Assembly: GCA_023230585.1 (NCBI GenBank) | Contig: JALNXB010000030.1 | Location: forward strand, 1 to 25,023 | Source of the DNA: a bacterium | GTDB taxonomy: Bacteria > Ratteibacteria > UBA8468 > B48-G9 > JAFGKM01 | Reading direction: 5' to 3' | Length of the DNA: 25,023 nucleotides | Part shown: positions 15,761-24,730 of the stretch, in pieces | Layout: every line of letters begins with the position of its first letter | Position numbering within the stretch: the first letter of the stretch is position 1 | Notes under the pieces: generated by a model | Seen by the model: only the letters and a program-made list of their open reading frames with translations | Databases searched by the model: none | What the model was told of the DNA's origin: nothing | Program-made: the position numbers and the translations under genes

Positions 15761-15789
15761 AAAATATAACTCTAAATCCATTTTGACAA
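15761..15789 (-). promoter_or_regulatory. Possible promoter of the ceramidase-like gene, overlapping the divergent promoter
   Basis: On the minus strand TTGTCA (15784-15789) is followed after 17 bases by TATTTT (15761-15766). It shares its -35 bases with the plus-strand TTGACA at 15783, so the two divergent genes may compete or be regulated together. Confidence 0.4.
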
Positions 15790-15810
15790 CTTGCTATTAA
15801 ATGAGATAAT
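15783..15810 (+). promoter_or_regulatory. Promoter of the tryptophanase/tyrosine phenol-lyase gene
   Basis: A perfect TTGACA (15783-15788) is followed after 16 bases by GATAAT (15805-15810), with TAATAT overlapping it two bases on. Start of transcription is predicted near 15817, giving a leader of about 60 bases. The first 11 bases, TTGACAACTTG, equal those of the DeoRC promoter at 5198. Confidence 0.6.
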
Positions 15811-15876
15811 ATCATATAAAAGTTTTTCATACAAAAAACCATTACATAACAGAAATATTGCTTTTAGGAGGAGAAA

Positions 15877-17352
15877 ATGGATAACTGGCGTATCTTTAAA
15901 GATGAAAATAGTCTTGAATATAAGGTAAGACCGTATTTTAATCATTCAGTAGAGTTCAAAAAACACTGTTCGGTAGAAGAAAGGATGAAAACTCTTGAAG
16001 AGGTTGGATGGAATGTCTTTTTCTATCCTGCTGAGATGGTTACAGGTTGCGACCTTCTATCTGATTCTGGGACCACTACCATGACCAACCAACAATGGGC
16101 TTCTATGCACTATGGGGATGAATCTTATGGAGGTAATAAAGGATATTTTCTTTTAAGAGATAAAATTAAATCCATATTTGGAGACGATTATTTTAATGAT
16201 ATTTCCATAAACAAACCAAACGCTTTTATCTTTCACCAAGGCAGGTCAGCTGAGTACGCTCTTTTTGCAAGCGTAGGACAACTTGGTCAAGGGCTTGTTA
16301 TACCAAGTAATGGACATTTTGATACAACAAAAGCTAACATTGAAATTAACAATATATCACCTATAAACCTTTTTTCTAAGGATTTAAGGAACAATGAGTC
16401 TACCTTCCCTTTCAAAGGAAATATGGATACAGATAAACTTAAATCTATTCTTATAGAAAACTTAGGTAAGGTGCCTGTTATTTATTTAACAGTTACAAAC
16501 AATACTGGGGGCGGCCAACCTGTTTCAATGCAGAACATAAAAGAAGTTGCAAAAATATCTCATACCAATAACATCCCTTTCTTTCTTGATGCTTGTAGGT
16601 TTGCTGAGAACGCTTGGTTTATAAAGAATTTTGAAGAAGGGTATAAAGAAAAAAGTATTAAAGACATAGTTAAAGAAATGTTTTCTTATGTTGACGGTTT
16701 TACGGTTAGTTTTAAAAAAGACGGGCTATCAAATATGGGTGGCGGGCTTTTTATCAAACAAGGCGGGCTTTTTTACGAAAAACACTCTAACTTTCTTGAC
16801 GATATAACAAACTATCAAATTGGTAGAGAAGGTAACCCAAGTTATGGTGGAATGTCTGGTCGAGATATAATGAGTTTAGTTGAAGGTTTAGATACTGTGG
16901 TTAGTGAAGATTATCTCAATTATAGAGTAAGACAGGTCCAAGAGTTTGGGGATGCAATGACTAAAAGGGGTATTCCAATATTAACTCCTGTTGGTGGTCA
17001 CGCTGTTTATATGGATGTTGACAGGTTTTTTGAAGGTACAGATATGAAACCAGAAAATTTTGGCGGAATCTCTTTTACTGCGTTACTTCTTGGTCTTTAT
17101 GGGCATAGAGCCTGTGAACTTGGACATTTTGCGTTCGGTTCTTTAACAAAAGATGGTAAAGATATATTTCCTGACGTTAATTTTGTAAGGTTTGCCGTTC
17201 CGCGCCTTAGGTACGAGAAAGACGATTTAGAATCTGTAGCTGAATCTGTTAAGTGTCTTTATGATAACAGGGATCTGATATCTGGCGTAAATGTTATTTC
17301 GGGGAAAGAACTTCCTTTAAGACATTTTAAAGCAAGGTTTGTTTTTAAATAA
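15877..17352 (+). CDS. Tryptophanase / tyrosine phenol-lyase family beta-eliminating lyase
   Basis: A 491-residue PLP enzyme of the beta-eliminating lyase family, which splits tryptophan to indole (or tyrosine to phenol), pyruvate and ammonia. HQGRSAE (120-126) holds the phosphate-contacting Arg, GGGQPVSM (211-218) is a core motif, and D238/R241 in DACRFAENAW contact the cofactor. SFKKD (278-282) contains the Schiff-base lysine, K281, and VGGHAVYMD lies in the C-terminal part. The C-terminus ends LRHFKARFVFK, like other members. Length agrees with the family (about 455-475) with a slightly longer N-terminus and insert. I cannot decide between tryptophan and tyrosine as substrate. AGGAGGAG precedes the ATG. 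It is a single-gene unit with its own promoter. No TnaC-like leader is visible in the roughly 60-base leader. Confidence 0.92.
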   Translation: MDNWRIFKDENSLEYKVRPYFNHSVEFKKHCSVEERMKTLEEVGWNVFFYPAEMVTGCDLLSDSGTTTMTNQQWASMHYGDESYGGNKGYFLLRDKIKSIFGDDYFNDISINKPNAFIFHQGRSAEYALFASVGQLGQGLVIPSNGHFDTTKANIEINNISPINLFSKDLRNNESTFPFKGNMDTDKLKSILIENLGKVPVIYLTVTNNTGGGQPVSMQNIKEVAKISHTNNIPFFLDACRFAENAWFIKNFEEGYKEKSIKDIVKEMFSYVDGFTVSFKKDGLSNMGGGLFIKQGGLFYEKHSNFLDDITNYQIGREGNPSYGGMSGRDIMSLVEGLDTVVSEDYLNYRVRQVQEFGDAMTKRGIPILTPVGGHAVYMDVDRFFEGTDMKPENFGGISFTALLLGLYGHRACELGHFAFGSLTKDGKDIFPDVNFVRFAVPRLRYEKDDLESVAESVKCLYDNRDLISGVNVISGKELPLRHFKARFVFK

Positions 17353-17392
17353 AAGTTTGTTTCAAAAAAACAATGAAAACAATGCTCGTAAA

Positions 17393-17460
17393 CACATAAA
17401 AGAAAACAGCTCCCCTCACCTTCCATCCTCTCCCTCAAGGGGAGAGGCAAATAAGGAAAG
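17393..17460 (+). repeat. Intergenic repeat family R1, copy 3 (partial)
   Basis: It repeats the left half of 3881-4025 (CATAAAAGAAAA, CACCTTCCATCC, the CCTCTCCC/GGGAGAGG hairpin, CAAATAAGGAAA) and then diverges. A separate fragment of the right half (CTGAAACAGGTTCAGGATGG) lies at 17823-17842, in the same gap. The gap 17353-17921 contains no credible gene. Confidence 0.75.
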
Positions 17461-17743
17461 ATTGTCATTGCAAGTGATGAAGGTGGGTCCTCGGAGTATT
17501 TTGCGGAGGTCTGACCTTCGTCTTAGTCAAGTGTAGGGAAAAGGAATACCCCCGCTTTTGCCTTCTACCCTTGAGGGATTATAGGTATAGGAAATCCTTA
17601 GGGTCTACTAAGAGTTTAATGGGATGAGGTATATCCACCGAAGCCAACCTACGCTAAAATACAAGCGTCGGCAGGTATACCTTGGCGTAGGTGAGGTGCA
17701 GTTAGCAGGCTAAGGAAAAACGAAAGGCGTAACAATAAAAGAT

Positions 17744-17791
17744 GAGATTGCCCTATATGTAATTCCGGACTTGATCCGGAATCTCGTTTTT
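17744..17791 (+). repeat. Palindromic hairpin, possible terminator
   Basis: ATTCCGGA CTTGA TCCGGAAT (17762-17782) is a perfect 8-bp stem, followed by CTCGTTTTT. GAGATT 5' and AATCTC 3' can pair around it. Its position about 400 bases after the tryptophanase-like gene makes it a weak candidate for that gene's terminator. The same palindrome type occurs widely between genes in unrelated bacteria (from memory), so it may be a dispersed repeat. Confidence 0.5.
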
Positions 17792-17921
17792 CTTGCTACC
17801 AACGTGGATTAAGTGAGAGATTCTGAAACAGGTTCAGGATGGTAAACTGGGACTTTCAAATGACAAAAAACGTCTCATAGCTAAATTTGGCAGAAGTAAC
17901 TAAAACTTAAGGAGAAAGAAA

Positions 17922-19511
17922 ATGAAATATAAAAATAGAGTCAGTTTTTTTATCTTTCTGATACTGTTATGTGTTTCTATTAAAGGGTTTTCTGCAAACT
18001 TATTTGAAAATGGAAAACTAAAAGTATTAAAAAATGGTAACACTGTTTACATAAGAAGCGGTTTTTCTGAAAAAGAAGACCTCATTGTAACTGTTGGGTT
18101 AGGTAGAAACAACAAACAGATAAATTTTAATGGAACGTTTTTGTTGAGTTCAGATGTCCCTGTATCTGCTGAAATGACAAAAGGAGCAAAAGGTATACAT
18201 GGAACAGGTGACGATACGCCAGCCATACATATTAACGGCACCTATATCGCTGGTAACCACGGAACATCTATAGGTTTGCAGGTTGTCTGTAAAGAACACG
18301 GTTTAACCAGTTCTAACCTTGGGAGTGAGTGGGAAGATGAGGCAGGTAAAAAATTTTATCTTATAAAGATAGTCGATGAAAACCAACTGCTTTTTCTTGG
18401 TAGAAATAGAGCGAAGGGGGATATATGGCAGTTTGAATCTACCGCAAGAACAAATACAGTTTTAAAAAACAGTTTAACTGGTAAGGTTATAAATTACACA
18501 AAACAAACTCTTGGAGTACAAATATGGCCTTCCTTACACATAAAGAAACAAGAATATATGGTTGATGGTAAAAAAGTTCTTAAAGAAGGTGAAGTTGTCG
18601 AATGTGAATGGTTAGATATAATTGAGGAGTATGAAGTAGTAAACACAGGCTCGCTTTTGGCTGACATAATAAAAAACTCAGGACAAGAGAGAGATTTTGT
18701 TGCTGACCATCTTGATACTGTCCTGCAGTATAACCTAACATACAGGTTTTTTCCTAACGGTGCAAATGTCATATACCATAAAATAAAAACTAATCAAGAG
18801 TTCAGGTTAGGACAATTTTTGTTCTTATGTTCAGCAAAACTTTACAAAGGGAAGTATGGACTACAAGAATATTATGTACCTAAAACATTACCTTTTACTC
18901 AGAACGATATATTTTACGATTTTAGGGGTATACAGAATTATAATGAACGTCCCCCCTCCCCTATTACGTTTAACGAAAAGTTAAACAATCTTTCTGACAC
19001 ACAAAACCCTCCTGACAGATTTATTCAATTTTTAAGCGAAAAAGAAGGCGATAATATTAAAAGAGAGGTCGGGTTTGCGTTAGGGTACTCTGTTTTGTAC
19101 GGTATGGGTCAACCTTCTATGAGAATACAGAATGCAGGTAATTTTTTAATGCTTTATACATCCCAAAAAACTTATCCTTTTGTAGCAGACCGAAAGATTG
19201 GCAGTATAATTCCAAAAGGTTCTGAATTTTACTGTGTAGGTTACAGACAATATTTTAACCCACAACGTGCAGGTAATGCGACCTGTTTATACTGGAACCA
19301 GCAAGAGAAAGATACTGTTGTTTATATTGATTACCATAAATCGGTTGATAAAGATACCGTAAAATTACCGGCTAATATGGTCGGCAAAAAAATAGAGATT
19401 ATAGAAAAATCTGATTCTTTGGCTCTTGATACAAAAAAAGTTATACCTGCTGAAGGTATAAATGTTTCAGTCAAAGATAATTACGGATACGTAGTTTTTA
19501 AAGTTAAATAG
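17922..19511 (+). CDS. Secreted protein of unknown function
   Basis: A 529-residue protein with a strong signal peptide (about 1-25, hydrophobic core FFIFLILLCV, cleavage likely after FSA). I do not recognise the family. The body is beta-rich and aromatic, with no transmembrane segment after the signal. Conspicuous strings are HGTGDDTPAIHINGTYIAGNHG (about 87-108), GVQIWPSLHIKK and FFPNGANVIYHKI. The repeated conserved Asp/His/Asn positions suggest a ligand-binding or hydrolytic beta-sandwich, but no known catalytic motif is evident. AAGGAGA precedes the ATG. It has no close neighbour in its direction: the 569-base gap before it is repeat-filled and the DUF2148 gene behind it is convergent with an 8-base gap. 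Secretion is well supported; everything else is open. Confidence 0.85.
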   Translation: MKYKNRVSFFIFLILLCVSIKGFSANLFENGKLKVLKNGNTVYIRSGFSEKEDLIVTVGLGRNNKQINFNGTFLLSSDVPVSAEMTKGAKGIHGTGDDTPAIHINGTYIAGNHGTSIGLQVVCKEHGLTSSNLGSEWEDEAGKKFYLIKIVDENQLLFLGRNRAKGDIWQFESTARTNTVLKNSLTGKVINYTKQTLGVQIWPSLHIKKQEYMVDGKKVLKEGEVVECEWLDIIEEYEVVNTGSLLADIIKNSGQERDFVADHLDTVLQYNLTYRFFPNGANVIYHKIKTNQEFRLGQFLFLCSAKLYKGKYGLQEYYVPKTLPFTQNDIFYDFRGIQNYNERPPSPITFNEKLNNLSDTQNPPDRFIQFLSEKEGDNIKREVGFALGYSVLYGMGQPSMRIQNAGNFLMLYTSQKTYPFVADRKIGSIIPKGSEFYCVGYRQYFNPQRAGNATCLYWNQQEKDTVVYIDYHKSVDKDTVKLPANMVGKKIEIIEKSDSLALDTKKVIPAEGINVSVKDNYGYVVFKVK

Positions 19512-19519
19512 TTTTTATA

Positions 19520-20083
19520 CTATTTTTTACCAAGAAGTTTCTCGTTATCTCTATCAAAGAAAGGGTTTTTAGCGCTAACGCTTAAAGGAATACCGTAAGC
19601 AATTTTAACTTCTTTGCCCAACATACCCAGTTTTATAATTGCTAACCCTGTTGTATACATAACTCTGCTATCAACTCTATTGTCCATAGCCACACTAACA
19701 GCAGACCCTATGGCAATTCCAAGGTCACCTGTGTTGAATATACAAGGATGTTCTGGATGAGTTTTTTTCTCATCACAATTAGCAAATCCGCACATTCCGC
19801 AGTATGATAATTCTAATGGAGATATCTTTGTTCCAATGGCAATCATAGCGTCTGCCGAAAGAATGTTTATAGAATCTCTAAGGAAAAACTCTGGTACCCC
19901 ATCTTGTTTTACCATTTTTTTAAGTTTATCAGAAACTTTTTTTATTTCATTTTTTCCAAATAAAGCTATCTCAAGGTTATCTACGCCTCGTGCTTTTGGT
20001 GCAGTTCTTGCAGATACCATCATTTTTTTTGCAACCTCAAGAACTGTCTTTTCTCTAATATCTTGTTCGAATAATATTGGCAA
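19520..20083 (-). CDS. DUF2148 ferredoxin-domain protein
   Basis: A 187-residue protein that matches the DUF2148 family in layout: an N-terminal helical part with SARTAPKARGVDNLE (24-38) and a Cys cluster C95-x2-C98-x4-C103-x10-C114 (CGMCGFANC...HPEHPC) expected to bind a 4Fe-4S cluster. A conserved C-terminal part contains GKEVKIAYGIPLSVSAKNPFFDR. The biochemical role of the family is unknown; members occur mostly in anaerobes. AAAGGAGGAG precedes the ATG at 20083. The gene begins 20 bases after the amidohydrolase stop on the same strand, so both are likely cotranscribed from the promoter at 21128-21155. It is convergent with the secreted 529-residue gene. Confidence 0.93.
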   Translation of the reverse strand: MPILFEQDIREKTVLEVAKKMMVSARTAPKARGVDNLEIALFGKNEIKKVSDKLKKMVKQDGVPEFFLRDSINILSADAMIAIGTKISPLELSYCGMCGFANCDEKKTHPEHPCIFNTGDLGIAIGSAVSVAMDNRVDSRVMYTTGLAIIKLGMLGKEVKIAYGIPLSVSAKNPFFDRDNEKLLGKK

Positions 20084-20102
20084 AATCTCCTCCTTTTTAC
20101 TT

Positions 20103-21104
20103 TTAAGGTCTTGTGTTACCTCGTCTTTTCCAAGTGAGTGGCTCTATTTTGAAAAGTTTTTCAGCGTTTTTATGTGCTACTTTCTGTAACACATCATCCG
20201 TCAGGTTAAGGTTTAATATAAAACGTGCGTGCGCAAGAAAACTCTGTGTTAAATATTCATCAATCTTACCCACGAAAGTACAATCACTTCCAAAAAGAAT
20301 TCTATCGGAATATTTAGTAAAAAAGTCCCTATATACTTCTTTATCAGGTTCATTTAATGTATCAGCCCATCTTAAAAAGAATCCAACACTTGTATCTATA
20401 TAAAGGTTCTTATATTTTTTGAAAAGTTTTTCAAGTTGTTCCAACCCTAAATATATCTGGTGAGCACCTATAAAAGGAATTTTGGGGTATTTTTTTACCA
20501 CTTCAAGTGTTGCTGCTAAAACGCTTTGGTTAGAATTTGCCAAAGTTTTAAATTCGTTACCGCCGTGGTATGGGGAAACGCTCATCCTTTGAGTTATATG
20601 CCATAAAACGGGTAATTTAGCTTTTTCAACAACCTTAAACACCTTATCCCATTTTTTACTTAACCAAACATCAGGTTTAGCATCCTTGTTTACAAGTATA
20701 GCGTTATTATGAAGTTTTAAACCTTTTGCTCCTTGCTTTATTGCTTCCTCCATAATTTTGTGGTCAGGTTTTTCGTAGTGCATCCAGTATAACCAATTAA
20801 AGTTTGGGCTATGAGAAGCGATTGCTTTGCAGACAGGAATCATCTCAGGGTTATTAATTATTGTTATAATACTATCAAGCCTGAAAGCGTCCAGGTTAGC
20901 AAAAAATTTTTCAAAAGTTTCGTACGTTTCATAATAAGCCTTAGGAGTAAACTGTCTCCCATAATGGGTATGACAATCCAGCCAATAATCTTCGTTTGAC
21001 GGAAAATGGAACCCCCACCCTTTTGAGAACCCTTTATCAATCTTATCCCTTGTTTTTACATCCGGCGAATAATTATACTTCCCAACCTTTTTATTTTTTA
21101 CCAT
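20103..21104 (-). CDS. Amidohydrolase-family metal-dependent hydrolase
   Basis: A 333-residue member of the amidohydrolase TIM-barrel superfamily (amidohydro_2 type, which includes hydrolases and non-oxidative decarboxylases). Metal and catalytic residues are visible: HTH at 45-47 (WLDCHTHYG), H169 (LWHIT), H215 (GAHQIYLG) and D274 (FGSDC). GLKLH (128-132) is the usual phosphate/substrate strand. N-terminal residues 1-35 are charged, with no signal peptide. The ATG at 21104 follows GGAGGG with a normal spacer, and a promoter with perfect TATAAT lies upstream. The last codons end 20 bases before the DUF2148 gene. The substrate is unknown. The operon link suggests a redox-dependent or anaerobic reaction, which is inference. 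Confidence 0.92.
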   Translation of the reverse strand: MVKNKKVGKYNYSPDVKTRDKIDKGFSKGWGFHFPSNEDYWLDCHTHYGRQFTPKAYYETYETFEKFFANLDAFRLDSIITIINNPEMIPVCKAIASHSPNFNWLYWMHYEKPDHKIMEEAIKQGAKGLKLHNNAILVNKDAKPDVWLSKKWDKVFKVVEKAKLPVLWHITQRMSVSPYHGGNEFKTLANSNQSVLAATLEVVKKYPKIPFIGAHQIYLGLEQLEKLFKKYKNLYIDTSVGFFLRWADTLNEPDKEVYRDFFTKYSDRILFGSDCTFVGKIDEYLTQSFLAHARFILNLNLTDDVLQKVAHKNAEKLFKIEPLTWKRRGNTRP

Positions 21105-21127
21105 AGAATTACCCTCCTTTTTTAGGC

Positions 21128-21155
21128 ATTATATCATAGCATTGTCTGTTTACAA
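21128..21155 (-). promoter_or_regulatory. Promoter of the amidohydrolase-DUF2148 operon
   Basis: On the minus strand TTGTAA (21150-21155) is followed after 16 bases by a perfect TATAAT (21128-21133). This predicts transcription from about 21121, some 16 bases before the ATG at 21104. Confidence 0.6.
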
Positions 21156-21167
21156 ATAATATACATA

Positions 21168-24100
21168 TTAAAAACAGGTCTTTGTGGTTCCCATATTTTC
21201 TCCGTTAATTCCTGAACCTATTGCTGGGCTTCCTGGTTTTAAAGAAAAATCTCCTTTATCTATATCTACAAACAATGGGTCAGCGTGCAAACTATTAGTA
21301 TCTCCTCCCGTGATTTCTCTTAATTCGCTTAACGTGCTGGCTTTTTTGCCATTAAAATCTACCATTTTTCCTATCTGTTTGGTCTTCTCAACCTCCTTGA
21401 AACAGAAAAGGTTATGGTCGCTTAAAAAATTTTCTTTCTTTATTACCCCAAGAAGAATCGCTCCGTTGTTAACTTGTGTTGTAGGGTGATAAAAAATATT
21501 ATTCAAGAATTTTGCGTCTATATCTCCGTGTATACGTACGCTACAAACATCTCCTCTCACAAAGGTGTTATTCTTTATTAAAAGCCCTGGACTATTTCCC
21601 CACACCTCAAGATGGTACCTTGCACCCCAGAAAAGGTTACCTTCAACTCTTAAATTTGGAGCATTTTTAACAAACCCGCCCTTCAAAAATGCTCCACCTA
21701 AAGGGGTTTTATATCCAAAACAGCAGTTTAAAATTTCTATATTTGAACTGTTATTAATACCCAAAACCCCTTCTGCTAAGTCTGGAGGGTTCGTAAACGT
21801 AAAACCGTCAACGGTTATATAATGTTTACTCTGTATTGAAACAATAGGTAGTATTGCCTTTATCCCGTTGATTATAACATCTCCTTGCCCGTGTTTTCTG
21901 TAAGTTATACGCATCCCAGCGTAACCACTGCTTATAGGCGATATAGGATGGAAATATTCTCCCGGCAGGACCAAAATTGTATCTCCTGGACCCGCTTCAA
22001 TATTTGCTTTACGTATTGTACGCCAAGCGTTTTTTTGTGAAAGCCCGTTATTATCATCGTTACCATTGGGGGCAACATAAAATGTTGAAGGGGTTATTTG
22101 CTTATCGCTTGTAATAAAAGAAAAGATACTGCTTGACGAGTTACCGCCTCTGCGTCCATCATTTTCTATTTTAAACTCATATTCCGTTTTAGGCTTTAAT
22201 CCAGTAATCCCTACAGCGTGAATTGTTCCGTATTCAGAGTTTGAAGCCAAACTCCATACAGAGGTACCTTTTTGACGGTAAAAAACTTTACCTGTAGTAT
22301 CATCAAAAGGGGTATTCCATACTACTGTTACACTCTTATCTCTGAGAGCCGTAGTTCTTACGTTTTCTACGACAAAAGGTTTTACTGCTGAAGGAAAAGC
22401 ACCTGCAGACTCTGTAAAAAGATTCATAAACGCTACTGGGCTGTCAGAATATACCCTGTAATCATTTTTTTGTGGGTCAACAAATTTAATATCTCCAACC
22501 AAACTCCCCCACTCATCTGAAGAAACATATTCTATTTTTGAACCCTGGTACGCATTGTGGCTTGCAATAAAATTCTTTTGTGAATCAGGCGTAATACTAA
22601 CAGGTTTTTTATATGTCCCAGCAAAAATATTATCTCTAACCTTAGCACCTATAGAACGCTTTTCCAGAACTATTGCTGGGCTATTGTTTACAAAAGTAGA
22701 TTGGTAAACACCGAGGTTTTCTGCAGAAAAAGCCCTAATTCCAGCACCAGTTATTTTTTCAAACAGACAGTTTTTTATAGAAACATTTTTCCCTCTAACT
22801 ATTATTCCACCATCTTTTATGTCCGTAAACGTAAAACCTTCAACGGTTACATAACTACCGTTAATAACCATTTTTTTAGTCTTAACCTGTTGTTTCTTGT
22901 ATGCCCTTATCAATATAGGTTTTTCAGCAGTACCAGAGACCTTAACAACCAAATTTTCAGGATAAGAGCCTTCTGAGACGTAGAGAGTGTCGCCTGGTTT
23001 AAGTTTTGACAAAGCAGTTGAAATTGTTTTAAAAGCATTATTTGGGGATGTCCCTAATGCAGTATCTTTTCCTTCTGGCATAACAAAATATATGTTTTCT
23101 GCCTGCTTTAAATAAGCACCAACGTTTCCGCCACCCACTCCTTTACACAAAAAAGGGCTGTCGGAATGTAGCCTATAATCAGAATATGTAGTATCAGCAA
23201 AACCTGCATCAGTTATCTTTGTTTGGTTATTGCCTAAAACTAAATTATTAAGAAAAGTTATATCGTGTTTAAAGATATTATCGCCTGTGCTATCGGAAGA
23301 TACAGAAAGCCCTTGAGTATTCATTGTTCCAGTTACAGTATTGTTTCGGACAACAATTCTTTCGCTTCCATCTTTTGCAAATTCTCCATACCAGTTAAGC
23401 GCACTATATGAACCTACGATAACATTCCCTTCAAACAGGCTTCCCACAGGGATACCCCGTCCCAGAAAAGTGCTTCCGGTAGGTTCGTTCATTATATTGT
23501 TTATTATATGGTTGCGCGGACCAGGCCATCCGTATGTTCTAATAGCCCCGTAAACAGGAACACCTGCTGTACGGAGCGTAGAAACAGAACTATCAATTCT
23601 GTTACCTATGAACAGGTTGTCAGAATCAGCGTTTCTTGTACCGCTTGTCTTATCAATAAGAATACCTCCTCTTGTGCCATTACGTATTCCATAATTATTC
23701 TTTACAAGAGTCCATTTTGTATTTCTCCAGAGCACCAACCCAGCAAGTTCGGTTGCAAAAAAACTACAATTTTCAATTGTGTTATGTTGCCCATCATAAA
23801 CTGCTAACCCTGCAAACCCGTACCTGAAATTGATATTCTTTATACAAACATAACTTCCTTTCAGTTCAACGCCTCCTCGTCCTTCCTTGTATATATCTCT
23901 TCTTCCGTGTGATACACCTATAACAATAGGTCGTGCAACTACAGCAATTCTGTTTGCGTCTGGTCCTCTACTGTTTGAAAAACGTACATAAATTTTATCG
24001 TTTGACTCATCATAGTGGAAAGTCCCTGGTAGTTCATCTACCCGCTCCAACGAACCAGCGTTTTCCAGTTTTATAACAGAAGGTTCTTCCCATATCCCTG

Positions 24101-24593
24101 AAACCTCTACAATAGAAAGATACGGTGGTCTTGGTAGTCTGTGTACAACCTCGTAAGTGAACCGCCTATCTGGTGTTTTTACAAGAGAACCAGTATACTC
24201 TGAACTGTTAAAAATAACCCTGTGCCCTGAAATTGCTTTAATAGTGATAGGTTTTCCCTCTTCGCCAGAACAACCGATTACAACCCCTGAAGTGTTGTAT
24301 GAACCTTCCGATATTAAAAGAGTGTCGCCTGGTTGTAATTGAGTAAAGGCGTATTCAGGGTTTTTCCAAGATGTTTTTAACGAGAGCCCGTCTGAGTTAT
24401 CGTTTCCATTTGGCGATAAATAATATGTTTTACCCGGGGCAAGATTCTTTCCACATCCATATATGTTTTCATTTATGTCTGTTGGTAAGAAGAATTTATT
24501 GGGAATATTTTTATTATTGGCAGGAAAAGAAAAAGATGCTACAAGTAAAAAGATAAGTAAACATACTTTATAGATTTTTTTATTAAACTTCAT
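21168..24593 (-). CDS. Secreted protein with three parallel beta-helix modules and an FN3 domain
   Basis: A 1141-residue protein with a signal peptide (about 1-25). It contains three similar modules. Each opens with a DUF1565-like strand (YYLSPNGNDNSDG at 57-69, YFVMPEGKDTALG at 502-514, FYVAPNGNDDNNG at 838-850), followed by ALxxLxPGDTLxxSEGxY. Each closes with D(Y/F)(R/S)LxxxSP (472, 711 and near the C-terminus). Between them are many short N-rich beta-strand repeats (IENCSFF, LVKNNYG, VRNNTV, IKNCLF, LINN) that make a right-handed parallel beta-helix, the fold of pectate and alginate lyases. An FN3 domain lies at about 740-830. A lyase activity or glycan binding is likely, but catalytic residues are not identifiable by eye. 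AGGAGA precedes the ATG, and the gene has its own promoter-like sequence upstream. Confidence 0.92.
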   Translation of the reverse strand: MKFNKKIYKVCLLIFLLVASFSFPANNKNIPNKFFLPTDINENIYGCGKNLAPGKTYYLSPNGNDNSDGLSLKTSWKNPEYAFTQLQPGDTLLISEGSYNTSGVVIGCSGEEGKPITIKAISGHRVIFNSSEYTGSLVKTPDRRFTYEVVHRLPRPPYLSIVEVSGIWEEPSVIKLENAGSLERVDELPGTFHYDESNDKIYVRFSNSRGPDANRIAVVARPIVIGVSHGRRDIYKEGRGGVELKGSYVCIKNINFRYGFAGLAVYDGQHNTIENCSFFATELAGLVLWRNTKWTLVKNNYGIRNGTRGGILIDKTSGTRNADSDNLFIGNRIDSSVSTLRTAGVPVYGAIRTYGWPGPRNHIINNIMNEPTGSTFLGRGIPVGSLFEGNVIVGSYSALNWYGEFAKDGSERIVVRNNTVTGTMNTQGLSVSSDSTGDNIFKHDITFLNNLVLGNNQTKITDAGFADTTYSDYRLHSDSPFLCKGVGGGNVGAYLKQAENIYFVMPEGKDTALGTSPNNAFKTISTALSKLKPGDTLYVSEGSYPENLVVKVSGTAEKPILIRAYKKQQVKTKKMVINGSYVTVEGFTFTDIKDGGIIVRGKNVSIKNCLFEKITGAGIRAFSAENLGVYQSTFVNNSPAIVLEKRSIGAKVRDNIFAGTYKKPVSITPDSQKNFIASHNAYQGSKIEYVSSDEWGSLVGDIKFVDPQKNDYRVYSDSPVAFMNLFTESAGAFPSAVKPFVVENVRTTALRDKSVTVVWNTPFDDTTGKVFYRQKGTSVWSLASNSEYGTIHAVGITGLKPKTEYEFKIENDGRRGGNSSSSIFSFITSDKQITPSTFYVAPNGNDDNNGLSQKNAWRTIRKANIEAGPGDTILVLPGEYFHPISPISSGYAGMRITYRKHGQGDVIINGIKAILPIVSIQSKHYITVDGFTFTNPPDLAEGVLGINNSSNIEILNCCFGYKTPLGGAFLKGGFVKNAPNLRVEGNLFWGARYHLEVWGNSPGLLIKNNTFVRGDVCSVRIHGDIDAKFLNNIFYHPTTQVNNGAILLGVIKKENFLSDHNLFCFKEVEKTKQIGKMVDFNGKKASTLSELREITGGDTNSLHADPLFVDIDKGDFSLKPGSPAIGSGINGENMGTTKTCF

Positions 24594-24662
24594 ATAATAC
24601 TCTCCTATTTAGGTTTAACACTTTTGTGCCGGCTTACTAACAATAATTTTTATTATGGTTAT

Positions 24663-24689
24663 ATTATAAGTCTTTTATTTTAAAAACAA
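24663..24689 (-). promoter_or_regulatory. Possible promoter of the beta-helix gene
   Basis: On the minus strand a perfect TATAAT (24663-24668) is preceded after 15 bases by TTGTTT (24684-24689), giving a leader of about 63 bases. The -35 and spacing are weak. The 24594-24918 gap also holds R3 copy B. Confidence 0.4.
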
Positions 24690-24730
24690 AAAAAACAGAA
24701 AATATTGTATCTGTTATAGTTTTTTTCTTT

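Noticed and set aside
17339..17536. Plus-strand frame of 65 codons after the tryptophanase-like gene
   Set aside because: It covers repeat R1 copy 3 and has no ribosome binding site.
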